This document shows positions 9,912 through 22,900 of a stretch of DNA of 64,000 nt, one piece after another. Position 1 is the stretch's first letter; each line of letters opens with the position of its first letter. This DNA comes from Fomitopsis serialis (Eukaryota; Basidiomycota; Agaricomycetes; Polyporales; Fomitopsidaceae), in the NCBI RefSeq assembly GCF_022376445.1, contig NW_025954962.1, forward strand, positions 992,001 to 1,056,000, given 5' to 3'. The translations under genes and the position numbers were made by a program. The notes below the pieces were generated by a model that did not search any database, was not told where the DNA came from, and was given only the letters and a program-made list of their open reading frames with translations.

Positions 9912-12900
9912 TCACCATTCGCAATCCTCCCTAGTTCGCAGTACTTGCCCGACTTCCTCCCTGCTCAACTCCGTAGCACCTACCGCATCCAGCATCACCT
10001 CTTCCCAATCCTGATCAGCAGTGACGCCGAAGGTCGCGTCCACTGCCTTCTGCCATTGATTACCTTCCAGAGCTATCAAGCGACTGGCTTGAAGCAGCTG
10101 CCTCCAAGGTGCTTCCGCCCGACTTCTATCGCTGCGTGCGAGAGCAATTTGGCATGTCTCGACAAAGAGCTCGCTCTCTGCTAGAATGGCTTGCCTTCTT
10201 GCAGACCGATACGACCTCGTCCACGATAGAAGATCTGACGCTGCAGAATATATGAGCCGAGACGCGACGCAATGCGACGGTACAAAGTAGCCGCGGTCCT
10301 CGCCGAGATTGACGACTGTAAGAATGAGACTTCGGAGGAGAGGAGAGCGAGGGGTGCCAGCAACGTTGTCGCCAGGGCGATGTCATCCTGGCGTTCATGG
10401 CTGATATTGGGAGTAACTTGCCTGTAACACGTAGAGCGATGAGAAGCGGAAGTCGAATGCGATCTGTACCGACTTACGTTGAAGAGCTTCCGGTGAAATG
10501 TGCCTTCAGTCCGGCTTCCACTTCGCCGCATATGGTGTGAATGATCATGTCCTCGGCTCGCTCGGCCAACTTCTCGTACTGACCGACGAGTGTCTCAAAG
10601 ATGGTGCCCTCGGTCTCGTCAGTGTTGCTTCCGAGTGGACTCGGTAGCGTAGCCACATCCTCTACGCGCGATCGCAGTGATGCCTGACGATTGATCTCTG
10701 CCCATAGCTCGAGGAAGAACTGCAGACCAGCTGAATCAGCCAGCGCATGTCAGGTACGTATCCAATGCTTACCAGCTCCTCGCCCCAGGCCGCACAGGCT
10801 GCACTGATGTACCGCGCGCTTACGAGCGCTTTACAGAGACGCTGCACGCCTTCCACCCCGCTAGTGAGCCGCTGAGGATCGCCCGCTCGCCCCATGCTTT
10901 CAGAGCTGACGCCGACGCTCCCGAGGGCTCCGGGCACAGCACGCATCAACGAAGAAGACAATGTCTCAAAGGCGTCCAGTGACGAGGAGATGCGTGAATG
11001 GTATGCTTCGAGTATCGGTAGCTGTACTGAGATGAAGAATCGTGTCCGGTGGAGAAACTTGGGGAGGGGGGAGTAACGGTCTGCAACGGCGTCAATCGAG
11101 ACATCAAACCCCAAACTGGTGACGCTCACCTGTAATTTGTTCGACCAATGCCTTCACCCTCCTGGCTGAATTCGTGGGCCTCAGGTCCCGTTCTGCTACA
11201 ATAGCATCATCAGGGCTATCCTCGGTCATAAGCCAGGCATCCGAGGAGCTAATGATGTCCATATACTGATCCATGGCGACTAAAGGTAGCAGATGATCAA
11301 TCTGCGAACGCTGGCGGTGTTATTTCAAGAGCTCACATTGCCGCTCGCCTTCCATCCACGCTTCGAACCACTCTTCGCGACCAAGAATAACTTCACTGAT
11401 GCCTTCCCATTTGCTCTTCGTACCTCCGCCGGATGACCCACTAGCAGCAGTCGTTCCAACGATATCGAACCCTTCTTCTCGAAGCGCACTGTCAAATGCA
11501 AGGGCTTCGTATATTGTATGAGCAAGGACCGGGGGATGCGAAATTAAAGGAGGAATCGTTTTCCGTAGTTTTCGTTCGAGAAGAGGCAGAAGCAACAGCG
11601 TAAATTCGCGCTGCATGCACGATCAGCCTGACGCGCATAGGTGTAAGGACATATGGAGCACTAACCCATGCCTCAACTTCTCGATAGTCGGTTGCAGAAA
11701 GAAGAGGTTGTACAATTTTCTCCATGAACGGTTGATGTTCATGTGAGATGTTGAGTACATGCGTGAGGTACCATTCTGGCTAAAATGGTCGACGTTAGTC
11801 GTTGCACGTAGCTGACGCAGTCAGTGATAGAAGCCAACCTTGTCAAGCCTATTTGTTTGCCTCGTTCCCTCGAAGTGATATTTGAACCGAAGCGCAACAG
11901 GTTCTACTAACGCCTCCAATGGATATAGACCCTCTTTGTGTACAGATATTGAACTTCGTGATGTACGTATCGCCTCCCCCCTACAAGGTCGTTAGGTTGG
12001 GAAAAGCAACTACCATATATTGACGCACATTGTTTGCAGCTTCAAGCAGTTCAAAAACGCTGCTTCAAACCGCTTCCGGTCCTCCGGAACTGCAGTGACA
12101 TAGTCCACAGGTTGTGGCCAGTTCAGCTTCTCGGCAGCAGACAGCAATGTTCTGCAACATAGTTAGAATGCGTTTCGGCCAGACGGGGCAGATTGAGTGA
12201 CCTTGACAACGCGTGCTTCATATCTAACCAGGACTTATCTCTGACAAATGTGAGGAATGACAGTATGTGAAGCTGCTGCTGTCCAGCGACTTCCTTTACA
12301 GGTGTGCATGCTTGCTGTACCGAGCCAACGAAGCGTTCCAAGGCCTCGAATTCACTGAGGGAAGAGAGTGTTCTGGCTGAGTCAACCTGCTTCACAGCAA
12401 CTTCACTGAGACCTGTGGTAAGCCACGGCACGAAATTACGTGCGACAACCCTACCTTAATCGCAGGGCGTGTTCAATGATTTGGACATAGCGCTTCACAC
12501 TCTCCAGCTCCTTGAGACTGCGGTGCAGAGATTCGATGTCTTCCAGCAACGTCGGCTTGCGCTCCACGCCCCCTAACGAAGATTCCAATTGGTCTGCAAG
12601 CAGCACTAGCTCGTCCGACAAGGAATGTCGCAATAGGGAAAGCTCTTGTGCTGTATGCAAGTGCTCTTGAGTGGACGTACGAGTTTGAGTTATGAATGCA
12701 TCAACGGCTTCCCGAGAGCGCATGAGCTGAGCTGGGACGTTCGGTCGTTAGAGATATATCATCAACAGTGATACTATTGTTGCGTACCTGAGCCGTAAGT
12801 TCATCGTCCTCGTGTTCAGCCTGCTCGACGCAGCGTGGAGGTCGGCACTGCTCCCTAGCCCTTCCAGGGACGAGAACTGAGCATCAAGGAAGGATAGAGC

Positions 12901-12975
12901 GCTCGCTTCAGATTTGTCCCTCCGTGGTTCCTGAAGCAGGGACTGTACTTGATTGGCAACCGATGTCGATGTCAT
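9912..12975 (-). CDS. RINT1/Tip20 family vesicle-tethering protein (Dsl1 complex)
   Basis: Subunit of the Dsl1/NRZ tether that captures COPI vesicles at the ER in Golgi-to-ER retrograde transport. Start ATG at 12975 (MTSTSVANQVQSLLQ). The N-terminal part is helical (AQELSLLRHSLSDELVLLADQ; then SVKRYVQIIEHALRLR, the family's conserved coiled-coil end). The RINT1_TIP20 domain follows: ENWPQPVDYVTAVPEDRKRF, WYLTHVLNISHEHQPF, REFTLLLLPLLERKL, then FYRGRGRIGLQEG and a C-terminal helix bundle ending REDCEW. About ten short introns; the frame is continuous throughout. The 202-codon plus-strand frame at 9576-10184 lies antisense to the last exon and is not a gene. High confidence on family; membership of the Dsl1 complex is known for homologues. 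Confidence 0.88.
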
Positions 12976-13452
12976 GGCGTAACTTCGCGGATGTGTCAAT
13001 AGTTTGAGGAGGTCCTGCCGGTGCAAGAGATACCAGTTGGGACGGTATTGAATGGAGGAAGCCTGACGCTTGGACTTGAAAGTGGCGAGTCAGTGGCAAC
13101 TGATATAAAGCTGGAACGAGTTCAAGTGACGTTCCAAGGACTAGAGGCGGTGTGCTACTTGAGACGACGTATGTAGGGCGCGTCGACGCGCGTGGGGACG
13201 GGTCGGTAGTGCGCGCCGAGCACGTGCGCAGGGCTTCCGAGACTGCCACTGTTTGTTTAGCTCAACTTCGACAAGATTATTCGAGGTCCAAATGTTGTGC
13301 ACGTTGACAGCGATATTGCACTGACCAATGACTGCAGGAAATCGGTTCTGCAGTCACAGCACGGAGTATTCAAAGAAATACAGACAATGTATACACCGTC
13401 AACTTCGTACAGTCAAGAATTCAGGAAGCGTCGAGCGTGGAATCCCGAGTTC
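12976..13452. other. Spacer between RINT1 start and nucleotidase-like stop
   Basis: About 480 bp on a head-to-tail minus-strand arrangement. An in-frame-looking stretch upstream of the RINT1 ATG (13249-12976) lacks family similarity and is taken as 5' UTR/promoter. The sequence GGACGGGTCGGTAGTGCGCGC near 13196 is GC-rich; no TATA box seen. Confidence 0.45.
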
Positions 13453-14518
13453 CTATGGCTTCAAGTTCTTCCCTACCCATCGTACAACTTCCTCCCAGTT
13501 GTTCACCCTACTCAGCGGCGCACCGTCTGGTATTGTCACATCATCATCATGCCACCATTCTCTCCCACCTTCCCGCTTCGTCCGTTCATCGAAGCTCACT
13601 TCGTCCTTGATGTGTTCGTAGTTGCCACTGCGCTTGTTCCACTGGTAGTCACCAAAGAGGAGTACGGGCACTGGTGGGTCTGCTTGGATGCACTTGAGTG
13701 CGTTCTCGACGGAGTCGTCAATCATCATTTTGGCACCCAGCTTCTTGCATACCTACATCCACGATGTGTGAGATGGTTCAGGAATCTAACATCTGGGAGG
13801 AAGGAACACGCGGGCTTACATCGGCCTTCGACAATTTCGTGATCAACATCGTCTCGTCTGCGAGTGTTTCCTGAGACATCCCAGTGCAAATGATGTCCTC
13901 GAATATGCCATTGAAGTACTTCTCAATCCATTCCTTCGTCCTCGGCAGCTCGCGCACTTGCCTAGCGGTCACCAACACCAGGCGGTACCCCAGATCCTTC
14001 AACGCTTTGACGCCCTCAAGGGCGCCTTCAACCGGAAGGGCTTCATAGAGCCGCGGAGTCGAGTAGAATTCATCGACCTTTTTGAAGGTCTCGTCCGGAG
14101 TGCCCCAGTATGGATTCTGTCCAGTCTCGTTGAGTCGCCACGTCAAGAAGGGCGCCACAATCTGCAATTCCTCACTCTCCAATAAAAGTAATCTAGGGCG
14201 AGGGGTCAGTCAGCATATGTCGATGCAAAGGGGGATGTTTACTCACAGAGGAAGTCCTTCAGCGTGATTTGAGTCCCGTAAGTATCATTATGCCCTTCAT
14301 GGAACAATACTTCGTCAGTCAGGACATACGCGAGAAATTACACCGCGGCCTTACATTCAGCGACTACACGATTAGTCTGGCTGAGTACATCATCCAAGTC
14401 TACACAAATCAACGGATTGTCGACTGCGGTGAGGCCTGCTGCTGGAGGACTGTTCCAGAAGGAGTGTCGTCCTGAGGCACCTGGCCGTGGCTGGAGACGT
14501 CTCTGTGTTCGCAGACAT
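13453..14518 (-). CDS. HAD-superfamily nucleotidase-like protein
   Basis: Likely hydrolase of the haloacid dehalogenase fold, close to the 5'(3')-deoxyribonucleotidase type; substrate unproven. Motif I ICVDLDDVL (two catalytic Asp) is near 14396-14425. The next exon carries HNDTYGTQITLKDF. An intron then joins DYFYWR to NPYWGTPDETFKK, and motif II is LVTAR in RLVLVTARQ. A C-terminal exon has MMIDDS (motif IV-like acidic pair) and VLLFGDYQWN, ending VGKNLKP at 13453. The best start is ATG 14518 (MSANTETS), but it reaches motif I only if one base is added near 14447; otherwise the first exon is misplaced. The gene lies tail-to-head with RINT1 and divergent from the ABC transporter. Confidence 0.75.
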
Positions 14519-14949
14519 GAGAGTATGCACGATAAGAGCTGGGGCGTGCGGATGGGACAATGACAGGAAGAGACCGGTCAGAGTCACAGACTACCAATAG
14601 GAATCGATGTCATCGATGCGGGCGCTCGGCGAGGATGCATTATGGCCGCCAGATCTACTCGGGGGCTCTAAGTCCTCGTAATACGGCGGTGAGATGGCGC
14701 CATGTATTGCTGGGGAGTGTGAGCGGGATGACCTTCTGGTGCGAGATCGCGAGGAGGTGAGCGCGTCCCGAGATCGCGTCGGTGGCTGCCGCGGTTGTCC
14801 TCATCTGGGCTCGCGGCAATGGCCGGGGACCAGAGCGCGAAATCACGCGCAAATGCACTCGATCTAAGCATGTTGCAGATGGGCGCTCCCCGGCGCAGGC
14901 TTCACTGGCATTCGGCTCTAGGGCCTGCTTGCGAGCCCTCTTCTGAGCC
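14519..14949. other. Divergent promoter region (nucleotidase-like / ABCD transporter)
   Basis: About 430 bp between two divergent starts. No gene is recognised; no clear TATA box. Presumed shared promoter DNA. Confidence 0.45.
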
Positions 14950-17900
14950 ATGGCCATCCAGTCGAAACTGTTGCCCAACAGGGACAAAGTCAGAAAGCTG
15001 GTCAGCGCGTACTCTTCCCACGGCCTCTCATTCAGCGGGTCCTCCTGCTCGGCTTCGTTGCCCATATCCTCACGGCGACCTATCTTGGACTTCATACGAA
15101 GTCCGCCTCCTCGAAGGGTTCCAGAAAAGACAAGGGAAAGGGAAAGGGGAAAAACTCGGATGATGGGAAGAGACAGAGGGTTGCCGTAAGTAGTCCGCTA
15201 TTCATTCGAATGTGGTGCTGTATTCTAGAGTGTGCATCCAGGTAGATGCCGTGTTCTACCAACGCCTATCCACCATTCTGCGCATTGTGATCCCGAGTTT
15301 GCGCTCGAAGGAAGCGTTGCTACTCGTGATGCACTCCAGTCTACTCATATTCCGCACGGTCATATCACTTTACGTCGCAGCACTAGATGGCAGGTGAGAG
15401 CTATCGTAACACTCATTCTATGATTCTATGAGTGTCTAACTCAGACGTCTCTGGTGCTTGACATATCCACAGGATTGTTGCCTCATTGGTTAGAGCGCAA
15501 CCGATGCCTTTCCTCCTCAACATACTCCGTTGGCTACTCGTCGCAATTCCGGCAACGTGGACCAACAGTTGGCTCAGTTACATCCAGAACAAGCTTGCCC
15601 TTGCATACAGGACCCGTTTAACTGATGCAGTTATGAAGCAGTACCTAGGCGATGAGAAGAATGCACAGGACCTCAAGATATTCTACAAGCTTTGTAAGCT
15701 CAGTTACTTCATAGTGGTTAACACGCGCTGAATGACGGGCTTGCGCAGCGAACCTCGATGACAGAATCAAAAACCCGGACCAGTTCAGTCTGCACAGCTC
15801 GCACAGACCGCACTGTGCACTCATTCGATTACACTCTACAGGATGATTACCCACGATATACAGCGCTTCTCGACGCATCTTGCCGCCATCTATGCGAATG
15901 TCGCGAAACCTATCTTGGACATGATACTTTATAATTACCAACTATCGCAGAACGTTGGCGCAGAGGGCCTCGTCGCACTCACCTTCGCCGTGCAGGCATC
16001 AGCAGCTCTCCGTAAGTCTTCCATGTCTTCGTCAGTCTATGCGAATCTTATCACTGTATCCAGTCCGAGCCCTCACGCCACCTTTCGGCATGTATACAGC
16101 TCTCTCCGCCCAACTTGCGGGGAATCTACGCCACACACATTCCCGTCTTGCTGAGTTCGCCGAAGAAATTGCCTTCTTCGGCGGCGAGCATACTGAGAAG
16201 ATGCTAGTGGAGCGTGAATATGCAGGTCTTGTACAACACGAGTCCAAGGTGTTGCATAAGACATGGTGGCATGGGTGTGTCGAGGAGGGAGTTATCAAGT
16301 GGCTATGGGGAAGCTTCGGCGTACGTTCAGCTTGTCTGCTCATGTGCGCCCATGGAGTGCTGACGGATATCAGCTATGTATTTGTGCCATCCCTGTCTTC
16401 TTCAAGATACCTGGTGTGCATAGCGTTGACTTGGGCGGTCGAACAGAAGGTTCTAATCCCCCATTCGCGGACGACACAGTTCTCACATTCATGCTATGTA
16501 GGATTCGTCACAAACCGTAGACTATTGCTGTCTGCCTCGGGTGAGCCTGTTCATTCTGACTATCGACGTATATTTGCTGATGGACCTCCCTAGATGCGTT
16601 CGGACGCGTGATGTATTCGTACAAGGAGCTCTCTGAACTCGCTGGATACACGGCACGTGTAGCGCAGTTGCTTGAGACGATGTCCGACGTCCGCAAGGGG
16701 AAGTTTGAGAAGGCGTTGGTCAGTAGTGCGGACACAGAGGAAATGCGAAGAGTGAGTACTCTATGCGTGGTGTTCGCCATAGGATTCATCGTAGTGTTCA
16801 GTCCTAAAGGGCCGTGGGGTCATCATTGAGTCTGACGAGATTGAGTTCGAGTCGGTGCCCATCGTTACGCCCAATGGCGATATTCTCGTCCGTAGCCTGA
16901 GCTTCTACGTCAAACCAGGGGTATGTGCGTCGAGTAATTCAGAGAACCCACAAAACTAACCTACCTAACTAGCAACATCTACTCATCGTAGGTCCAAATG
17001 GTAAGATAATCGCCCAGCTCTTTCCCTCGGCTGACGTGGCTCCAGGTTGCGGCAAGTCTTCCTTGTTCCGTATATTGGGCGGCCTATGGCCTGTTTATGG
17101 TACATTCTACCTTACCGCCTGTGCTCGACATACTCAACGACGATCATGTCAGGCGGTACCGTCCGCAAGCCTCCAGCATCGCAATTCATTCTCATCCCAC
17201 AGAGACCATACCTTTCACTGGGCACCCTCCGTGACCAAGTGACATATCCGCACGGCAGGGAAGACATGGAAGGGAGTGAGTGTCAATCCCGATTATTCCC
17301 CACAGGAACACTGACGTAACTGCATGGGCAGGGGGTATGACCGACGAAGATCTCCTTTCTATTCTTTCAGTCGTGCAGATGGATCATGTCGTCGAACGTG
17401 AAGGCGGATGGGACGCCGCTCGCGATTGGCGAGATGCGCTTAGCGGGGGAGACCAGCAGAAGATTGCGTGGGCGCGTCTCTTCTATCACCGACCGAAGGT
17501 CAGCCGGCTCCTCCTGTCTTGAACTTTGACCTGAAGTATTTGCTTCAGTATGCAGTGCTGGATGAAGCTACATCCCTCGTGCCGCCAGATATGGAGGGCA
17601 GGATGATGGAACACGCAACAAAGCTCGGAGTAACTTTATTGACCGTGTCCCACCGACCTTCATTGTGGAGGTATCACTCCAGGATTCTGCAGTACGACGG
17701 CCAAGGCGGATATGTATTGTATGCTCTCCAGTCCAGGGCTACTCACGTCAGTATGTTGACCATTTGATAATGCAGCACGAAACTAGATGCGGAGAAACGT
17801 CTTGCACTTCAGCAGGAGAAAGAGGCTCTTGAAGCAAAGTTGCTCGAGATGTACGCACGCTCATATCTATCTCTGTGCGTCTGTGCTCATCCGGAATCCC

Positions 17901-17960
17901 AGTCCGAAGATGAAAGCAAGACTTGCTGAATTGCAGGCACTTCAGTCGCAGCGGTTGTAA
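14950..17960 (+). CDS. Peroxisomal ABCD-type half-transporter (Pxa1/Pxa2-like)
   Basis: ABC half-transporter importing very-long/long-chain acyl-CoA into peroxisomes for beta-oxidation, acting as a dimer. The N-terminus [19 protein letters not shown] leads to TM1 ([19 protein letters not shown]). The ABC_membrane_2 core has [34 protein letters not shown], the EEA-like motif [13 protein letters not shown], and [11 protein letters not shown]. In the nucleotide-binding domain, Walker A GPNGCGKSS is split by an intron at about 17000-17046; the signature LSGGDQQK, Walker B AVLDEATS and switch [12 protein letters not shown] follow. A C-terminal coiled coil ends LQALQSQRL. Oddity: one base appears missing near 15020, because SAYSSH is in one frame and [11 protein letters not shown] in another. 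Length about 770 residues is normal for a half-transporter. Which of the two Pxa partners it is cannot be told. Confidence 0.9.
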
Positions 17961-18553
17961 GGAGTTACACCACGCAACATGTTTATGGATAATGGATATT
18001 CTGGATGTATACTGATGATTGTACATGTACGTCTGAGACCCGTATGGTTGCGTTGCAACCTTTCTCTCTACGATGAACCAATGCGACTCAAAAGCCGCGG
18101 CACCCAAGTAGCCCGTGTCGGGGACACCGGTCATGCGTGGATAGTGCGGCTTAGCCCACACTGGCAGTGGGCTTGTCTTTTACCTCCTCGCGGAGTACAT
18201 GTCGTACACTGGAGAAGAAAGGTGAGATTTGGGAGATCTTTCTCGCCTAAGTACATATGTAGTCAGTAAAAAGAATCGGATCGGTCACGGCGCGGCTCGG
18301 CGCAACCTCCCCATGGGCCAATGGAGAGGCTCGGGATGGACGGATTAGCGTTCCTCATTTGGCGGGGTACCGAGTCGGCGATCGGATCGGGAAAAGACGG
18401 ATCCGTGTTTTTGTATCACGAGCGCGCTCATTGGGCTCCAAGGTACCGCCCTCCACCGCCGCCCGCTGTCGTGTGCGGGTCCGTCTCCTCTTCTTACCTT
18501 ACACCCGTCTTCGTATTCAGCTTGCATACTTTCATCGTCGCTTTCGTCTCGCA
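17961..18553. other. Intergenic stretch between ABCD transporter and PRELI gene
   Basis: About 590 bp, 3' UTR of the transporter plus promoter of the PRELI gene. No gene seen. A GC-rich segment near 18280-18310 (CGGCGCGGCTCGGCGC) lies about 250 bp before the next start. Confidence 0.45.
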
Positions 18554-19471
18554 ATGCACTATTTCTCACAGCTTTTCCATTACGAGTGAGTATTCTGGGT
18601 GCGTGGCGCCTTGCCAGCGACGGTGCTAACGACAATCCCTAGTCATCCATGGGCACACGTAGTGATTGGGATGTGGCATAAATACCCCAATCCTCACTGC
18701 TCCCATGTCGTCACGATTGATACTCTGGACCGTTCCGTCGATCCGGAGACCGGTGTGATTAGGACAGAGCGGATACTGGGCTGCAAGCAGAAGACCCCGC
18801 TATGGGTGGTCAAGGTATGTCGATTCGCACCCTTCTCTCTCACCCCAGCTCTTGCTCAGTGTCTTCCAGTTGTTCGGCGGCTCGGAGGATGCGTTCGTTC
18901 GGGAAGTGTCATTCGTCGACCCACGAACGCAGCAGGCAACATCACATCCGTCAACCTCTCGCTTTCCCAATTCGCAACATGTTACGAAAACATACGGTAC
19001 TCACCAACAAGCGACCATCGCACGGCTTTCCACCAGACTGCGGAGATACAGTCGCGTATGGCCCTGTGGAGAGGCGCGGCGGACAGGCTGGAGGGCTGGC
19101 TGGTACAGCGATTCGAGCAGAATGCGCAGTTGGGCAAGATAGGCTTCACGGATGTCCTCAGAAGCCTATGGGAGCGAAGGAGGGACATGCAGCGTGCTGA
19201 CACGTCGGCGCAGCCTGAGGGCTGTATGCGGATATTTCTTTTCTCAGGTTGGGCTGTCTGTCCCGCATCTAGATGGACCACAGGCGTAGTTGAAGCAAAA
19301 GAGGCTAGAAAGGGTGATGTCCCTCTGCAGTCCTATACCATACAACATTGTACAATCAGCCGCATACACTACCTCCTTCTATCCGTCATCCGCACACACA
19401 TTACAGTACCGAGTGAAGAGTGTATGCTCTTGAACCAGTCCAAGTCATCTAATTATTGGTCTAATGAGTGA
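18554..19471 (+). CDS. PRELI/MSF1-domain mitochondrial lipid-transfer protein (copy 1)
   Basis: Ups/PRELID family: intermembrane-space proteins that shuttle phosphatidic acid or phosphatidylserine between mitochondrial membranes with an Mdm35 partner. Exon 1 (18554-18585, 32 nt) encodes MHYFSQLFHY and splits an Asp codon; exon 2 (18643-18814) has HPWAHVVIGMWHKYPNP and ERILGCKQKTPLWVVK; exon 3 starts at 18870. The domain reads on through VREVSFVDPRTQQAT, then SVNLSLSQFATCYENIRYSP and RLEGWLVQRFEQNA in another frame, because one A appears missing near 18940. The C-terminus after DTSAQPEGC has no family similarity, so the real stop or a last intron may differ from 19471. A second PRELI gene at 40365 shares the exon-1 boundary. 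Confidence 0.82.
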
Positions 19472-19913
19472 ATTGTTTGATCCTATTCAATCGGCCATAT
19501 TCAGATTTGACATGCTCTTCATTGCCTGACATCATACTCTGTTGCTCACTGCGAGTTGTACTGCGTTCAGGACAGGAAGTGAAGCCAAAGCGATACAAAG
19601 CAGACTGAGCGTGGACGACAAACTCGGCTGCCGCGCTTTCGCGTCTGTATATGGAAAGTCACCGTAGATGATCGATGAGTCATCAAGCATGCAGTGATGC
19701 ACCTTGTCCTCCGCTACCACTACTCCAAGCTACTGCTCTTTGCTGCTTCTCTCCTCTCTTCGGTACAGTTTTTATTCATAGTACACAGGGTGGACGGTCC
19801 AGCGTTCAGAGTTTGAGCCGCACCACGGACTCATAATATCGTTATGCCCGGTCCCTGATCCACCAACCCTTCAACGTCAACTGCGCCTTCGCACCTCTGT
19901 GCGCTCATACGTT
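19472..19913. other. Spacer upstream of the TFIIIC subunit gene
   Basis: About 440 bp. A short minus-strand frame (19532-19720) has one hydrophobic stretch but no supporting features. Presumed 3' UTR and promoter. Confidence 0.45.
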
Positions 19914-22900
19914 ATGGACGACCTAATTCAACACTGTCTCCGAGAGTTGTCTTATGATGGTGACCTTGGTGAGTTGCAGTTATTGACCGGCGTCAAATCC
20001 CATAGTTGCATCAGGGCAGGGGTTCGAACCTGCCGATGCGCCTCGCTTTTGTCTGCATTCATGCGCTCATACATACGGATGTGAACAGGTTGTGATATTT
20101 CAAGGCTGCGAGAGTCCATCGAACTCTTCTATACCTATCGCGGCTCGACGTCTGGACAGAAGATCGATGATGCATACTGCGCCTTCACATGGTCTGTCCT
20201 CGTCAAGCAGCCGAACGTACGAGTAGGCGTGGTTCCGGAAGGATCTGGCGCAGAAGTATATATAGCCCCACAAAACAGCGCGAAGAGGAAGGCCAGGGCA
20301 AAAGGCGAGGAGATGGCTGAAGCCGCACCGGCAGTCCTCGAGATTATCCCGGACGCAGCGATTCGGCCTGTGGAACAACTCAGAAAGGAGTATGGCGACA
20401 AGCTGAGAGTTGCCGTCGACCTAGACACCATCTTCAGGGCCCTAACTGGATCGCACATCCGCGTAAGCCATTACATACAATGCGCTAAATCTTCACTGAT
20501 CGACAGGACGGTCTAGGATTCGAAGCTCAGCCCTATGGTCTACACCGCTCTGCAGCTCATCTCGCGCGGACACGAGGCTGGCATAAGCAGCATAGACCTC
20601 GCAAGGAAGTCTGGTTATGATCCCAAGACGTGCCACTATCTTGTCAAACAGCTCCTTTCGCTGAATCTGGTGTAAGCACTGGATATATGCGCTGCGGAAC
20701 ATGCCTAATCACTAACTCTGAGTAATTTGTAGGGTTAAGCGCGGCAAGACAAGTGTTAGCAGCAGCACAATAGTACACAGAGACTTGTTCAATCGCGACG
20801 CGACATGGCAGAATATCGTGGTTGAAGAGAACCAGGTACGGGAGGCACCAACACGGAAGATCGATGATGAGGGATTAGACGACGAAGACGACGAGGGAAA
20901 TTCGGAATTCAGTCTAGGTTCGATCGTGCAATTCGACCCCATTGATGAACGGCACCTGTCCAGTTTGGACCTCATGCGTGGACGTCTCGTTACACTGCTT
21001 CAAAACTCACCACATGGTCTGCATGCCGCCAATAACCTGCTACCCAAATTGGTTAGGATTGCTTTGACTTTGACATTGCACATAATCCTGACAACGTTGT
21101 CTCAGGGCTTCGCGAACCCTACCAAACGCAATCGACGGTTTTTTATCGCCCGCTGCGTCAATGAACTCATCAGACAACGTGTCATTGAGAAAGTCAGGGT
21201 TCCCGGACGAAACCAAAGGCTGGTGACATGTTTCCACTTGTTGGATGACGACTCGGACCAGCAGCCGGTTCAGGCTGGTCAGCCACCGGACAAGGACATG
21301 GGAGGCAAGTCGGCGAATCACACGTCTCAGGAAACCTCGATTTCTCATATTACCTCTAGCCGAGATGGAAGGAGTCGGAACGCTCACAGTGAATTTCACG
21401 CTTCACAGGCAGATCATCGATCTCTTAGATCGGTCTGGTGACAAGGGTATGACACTTGGGGTACGTCTCTCGGAATCATTGCTTCGCATGCTATGAATTC
21501 ATCTTTCTTGTGGTAGGACCTTTGTGGAGCACTCGGTGACTTCGACCGACGCACTGTCGAGCTGCTTCTTGAACATCTTCATGCTAATGCTCCACCTCAA
21601 CATCTCGCTGACCTCGGCATTGCGCACGGCATTGAAAACAATGGTCGCGAACGGCGCTACAGATACTGGACGGTCGCCCACTATCGTACTATGGCCGCCA
21701 AAGAAGACTTCAAGGAACACTCACACGCCAACGTTGACCTCGCTGCGACAGGAGGCTTCATGAGTCTCAGCGAGACCCAGTTCTATGACGACGAAGCCAG
21801 TCACAATGTCTACGTCGACGGCCTCAGAGGTCACCCCGCTAACACCTCGGGTCCTGGTAAGGCGAAGAGGCCGCATAAGAATCCGATTCTCCCGGACGGC
21901 ACTATAAAACGAGGAAGACCACGCAAGTATGCTGCTGCTCCAGGGGCCGAGTTGGAAAGCGCTGCGAAGGTGACTGGTGTACGAGGGAGGAAGAGGAAGA
22001 AAGGGGACGACGTGGGCGAGGAACCAAGCATTCAAGTGTCCGACGAGCCACCCCCCAAGCGGAAGCGGGGCCGACCTCCAAAGCGGCAGCAACAGGCAAT
22101 GACCGAGTCGTCGTCTGTTGTGGCAGAGGGCTCCCTGGATGACGCTGTCGCCGCGTCTGTTTCGGTACCATCGAGCAGTCTGCAAGAGCAGCCATCCGCG
22201 ACGAAACGTGGTCGTGGGCCAAATCGCAAAAAGTCCGTAGTCGCTGAAGCCGAAGCCGCTTTGACTGCTCATACGGACAGCACTGTCGTGACACCATCGG
22301 TGCCAAGAAAGCGAGGTCGTCCGCGTAAACAGCCCCTACCAGCCGTTAGTGCTGACGCGGCCTTGGCGCCAGAACAAGCTACCGAGGAGGCCGAAAGACA
22401 GCCTTCGCCTGGCAGGAATGTATCCCTAGACTCCTTACGCCCGAGTACTGGGCCTCCTTCGCAGTCGACTAGTCAAGCAGCCGAGAATGCGATGGGACCC
22501 GGCGCAGACCAGCACCAAAGCGAAGACCTCTTGGGCGATGTCTCAAGTGGCGCACAGAGTGCATCAGCGGCGGACGCCCTCACCGCTAGCATCGACGTGG
22601 TATCCCCATGTATTCTTGGTGATCAGATCTCTCCCCATCCCGTCCACAATACGACTATGAGCGAAGGTTGCGCAGAAGAAAACTCCGCTGTTGCGTTTCG
22701 ACTAGCTGATGGGCCAGAAGTGATGCTGGATGGGAGGAATAATCCTGTGCCGGAGCTCATGAACGTGGATCTCGCCACTACGGAAGCTCCATCTGGACTG
22801 CAGATTCCTGCCAGCTCTTTGCCGTCAGCGCGCACAGACGTGTCGCCCGACAGCATGCAAAACGCTTCGCAGATTCCCATTGATCCTGCGCTTCTTGCGG

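Noticed and set aside
9576..10184. 202-codon plus-strand open frame
   Set aside because: It is antisense to the last exon of the RINT1/Tip20 gene, whose minus-strand reading is conserved protein ending REDCEW. The plus frame has no motif.
20011..20050. Complete tRNA gene in TFIIIC intron 1
   Set aside because: No acceptor 5' strand, D-arm or anticodon arm could be found, and the T-stem around the canonical loop has two mismatches.
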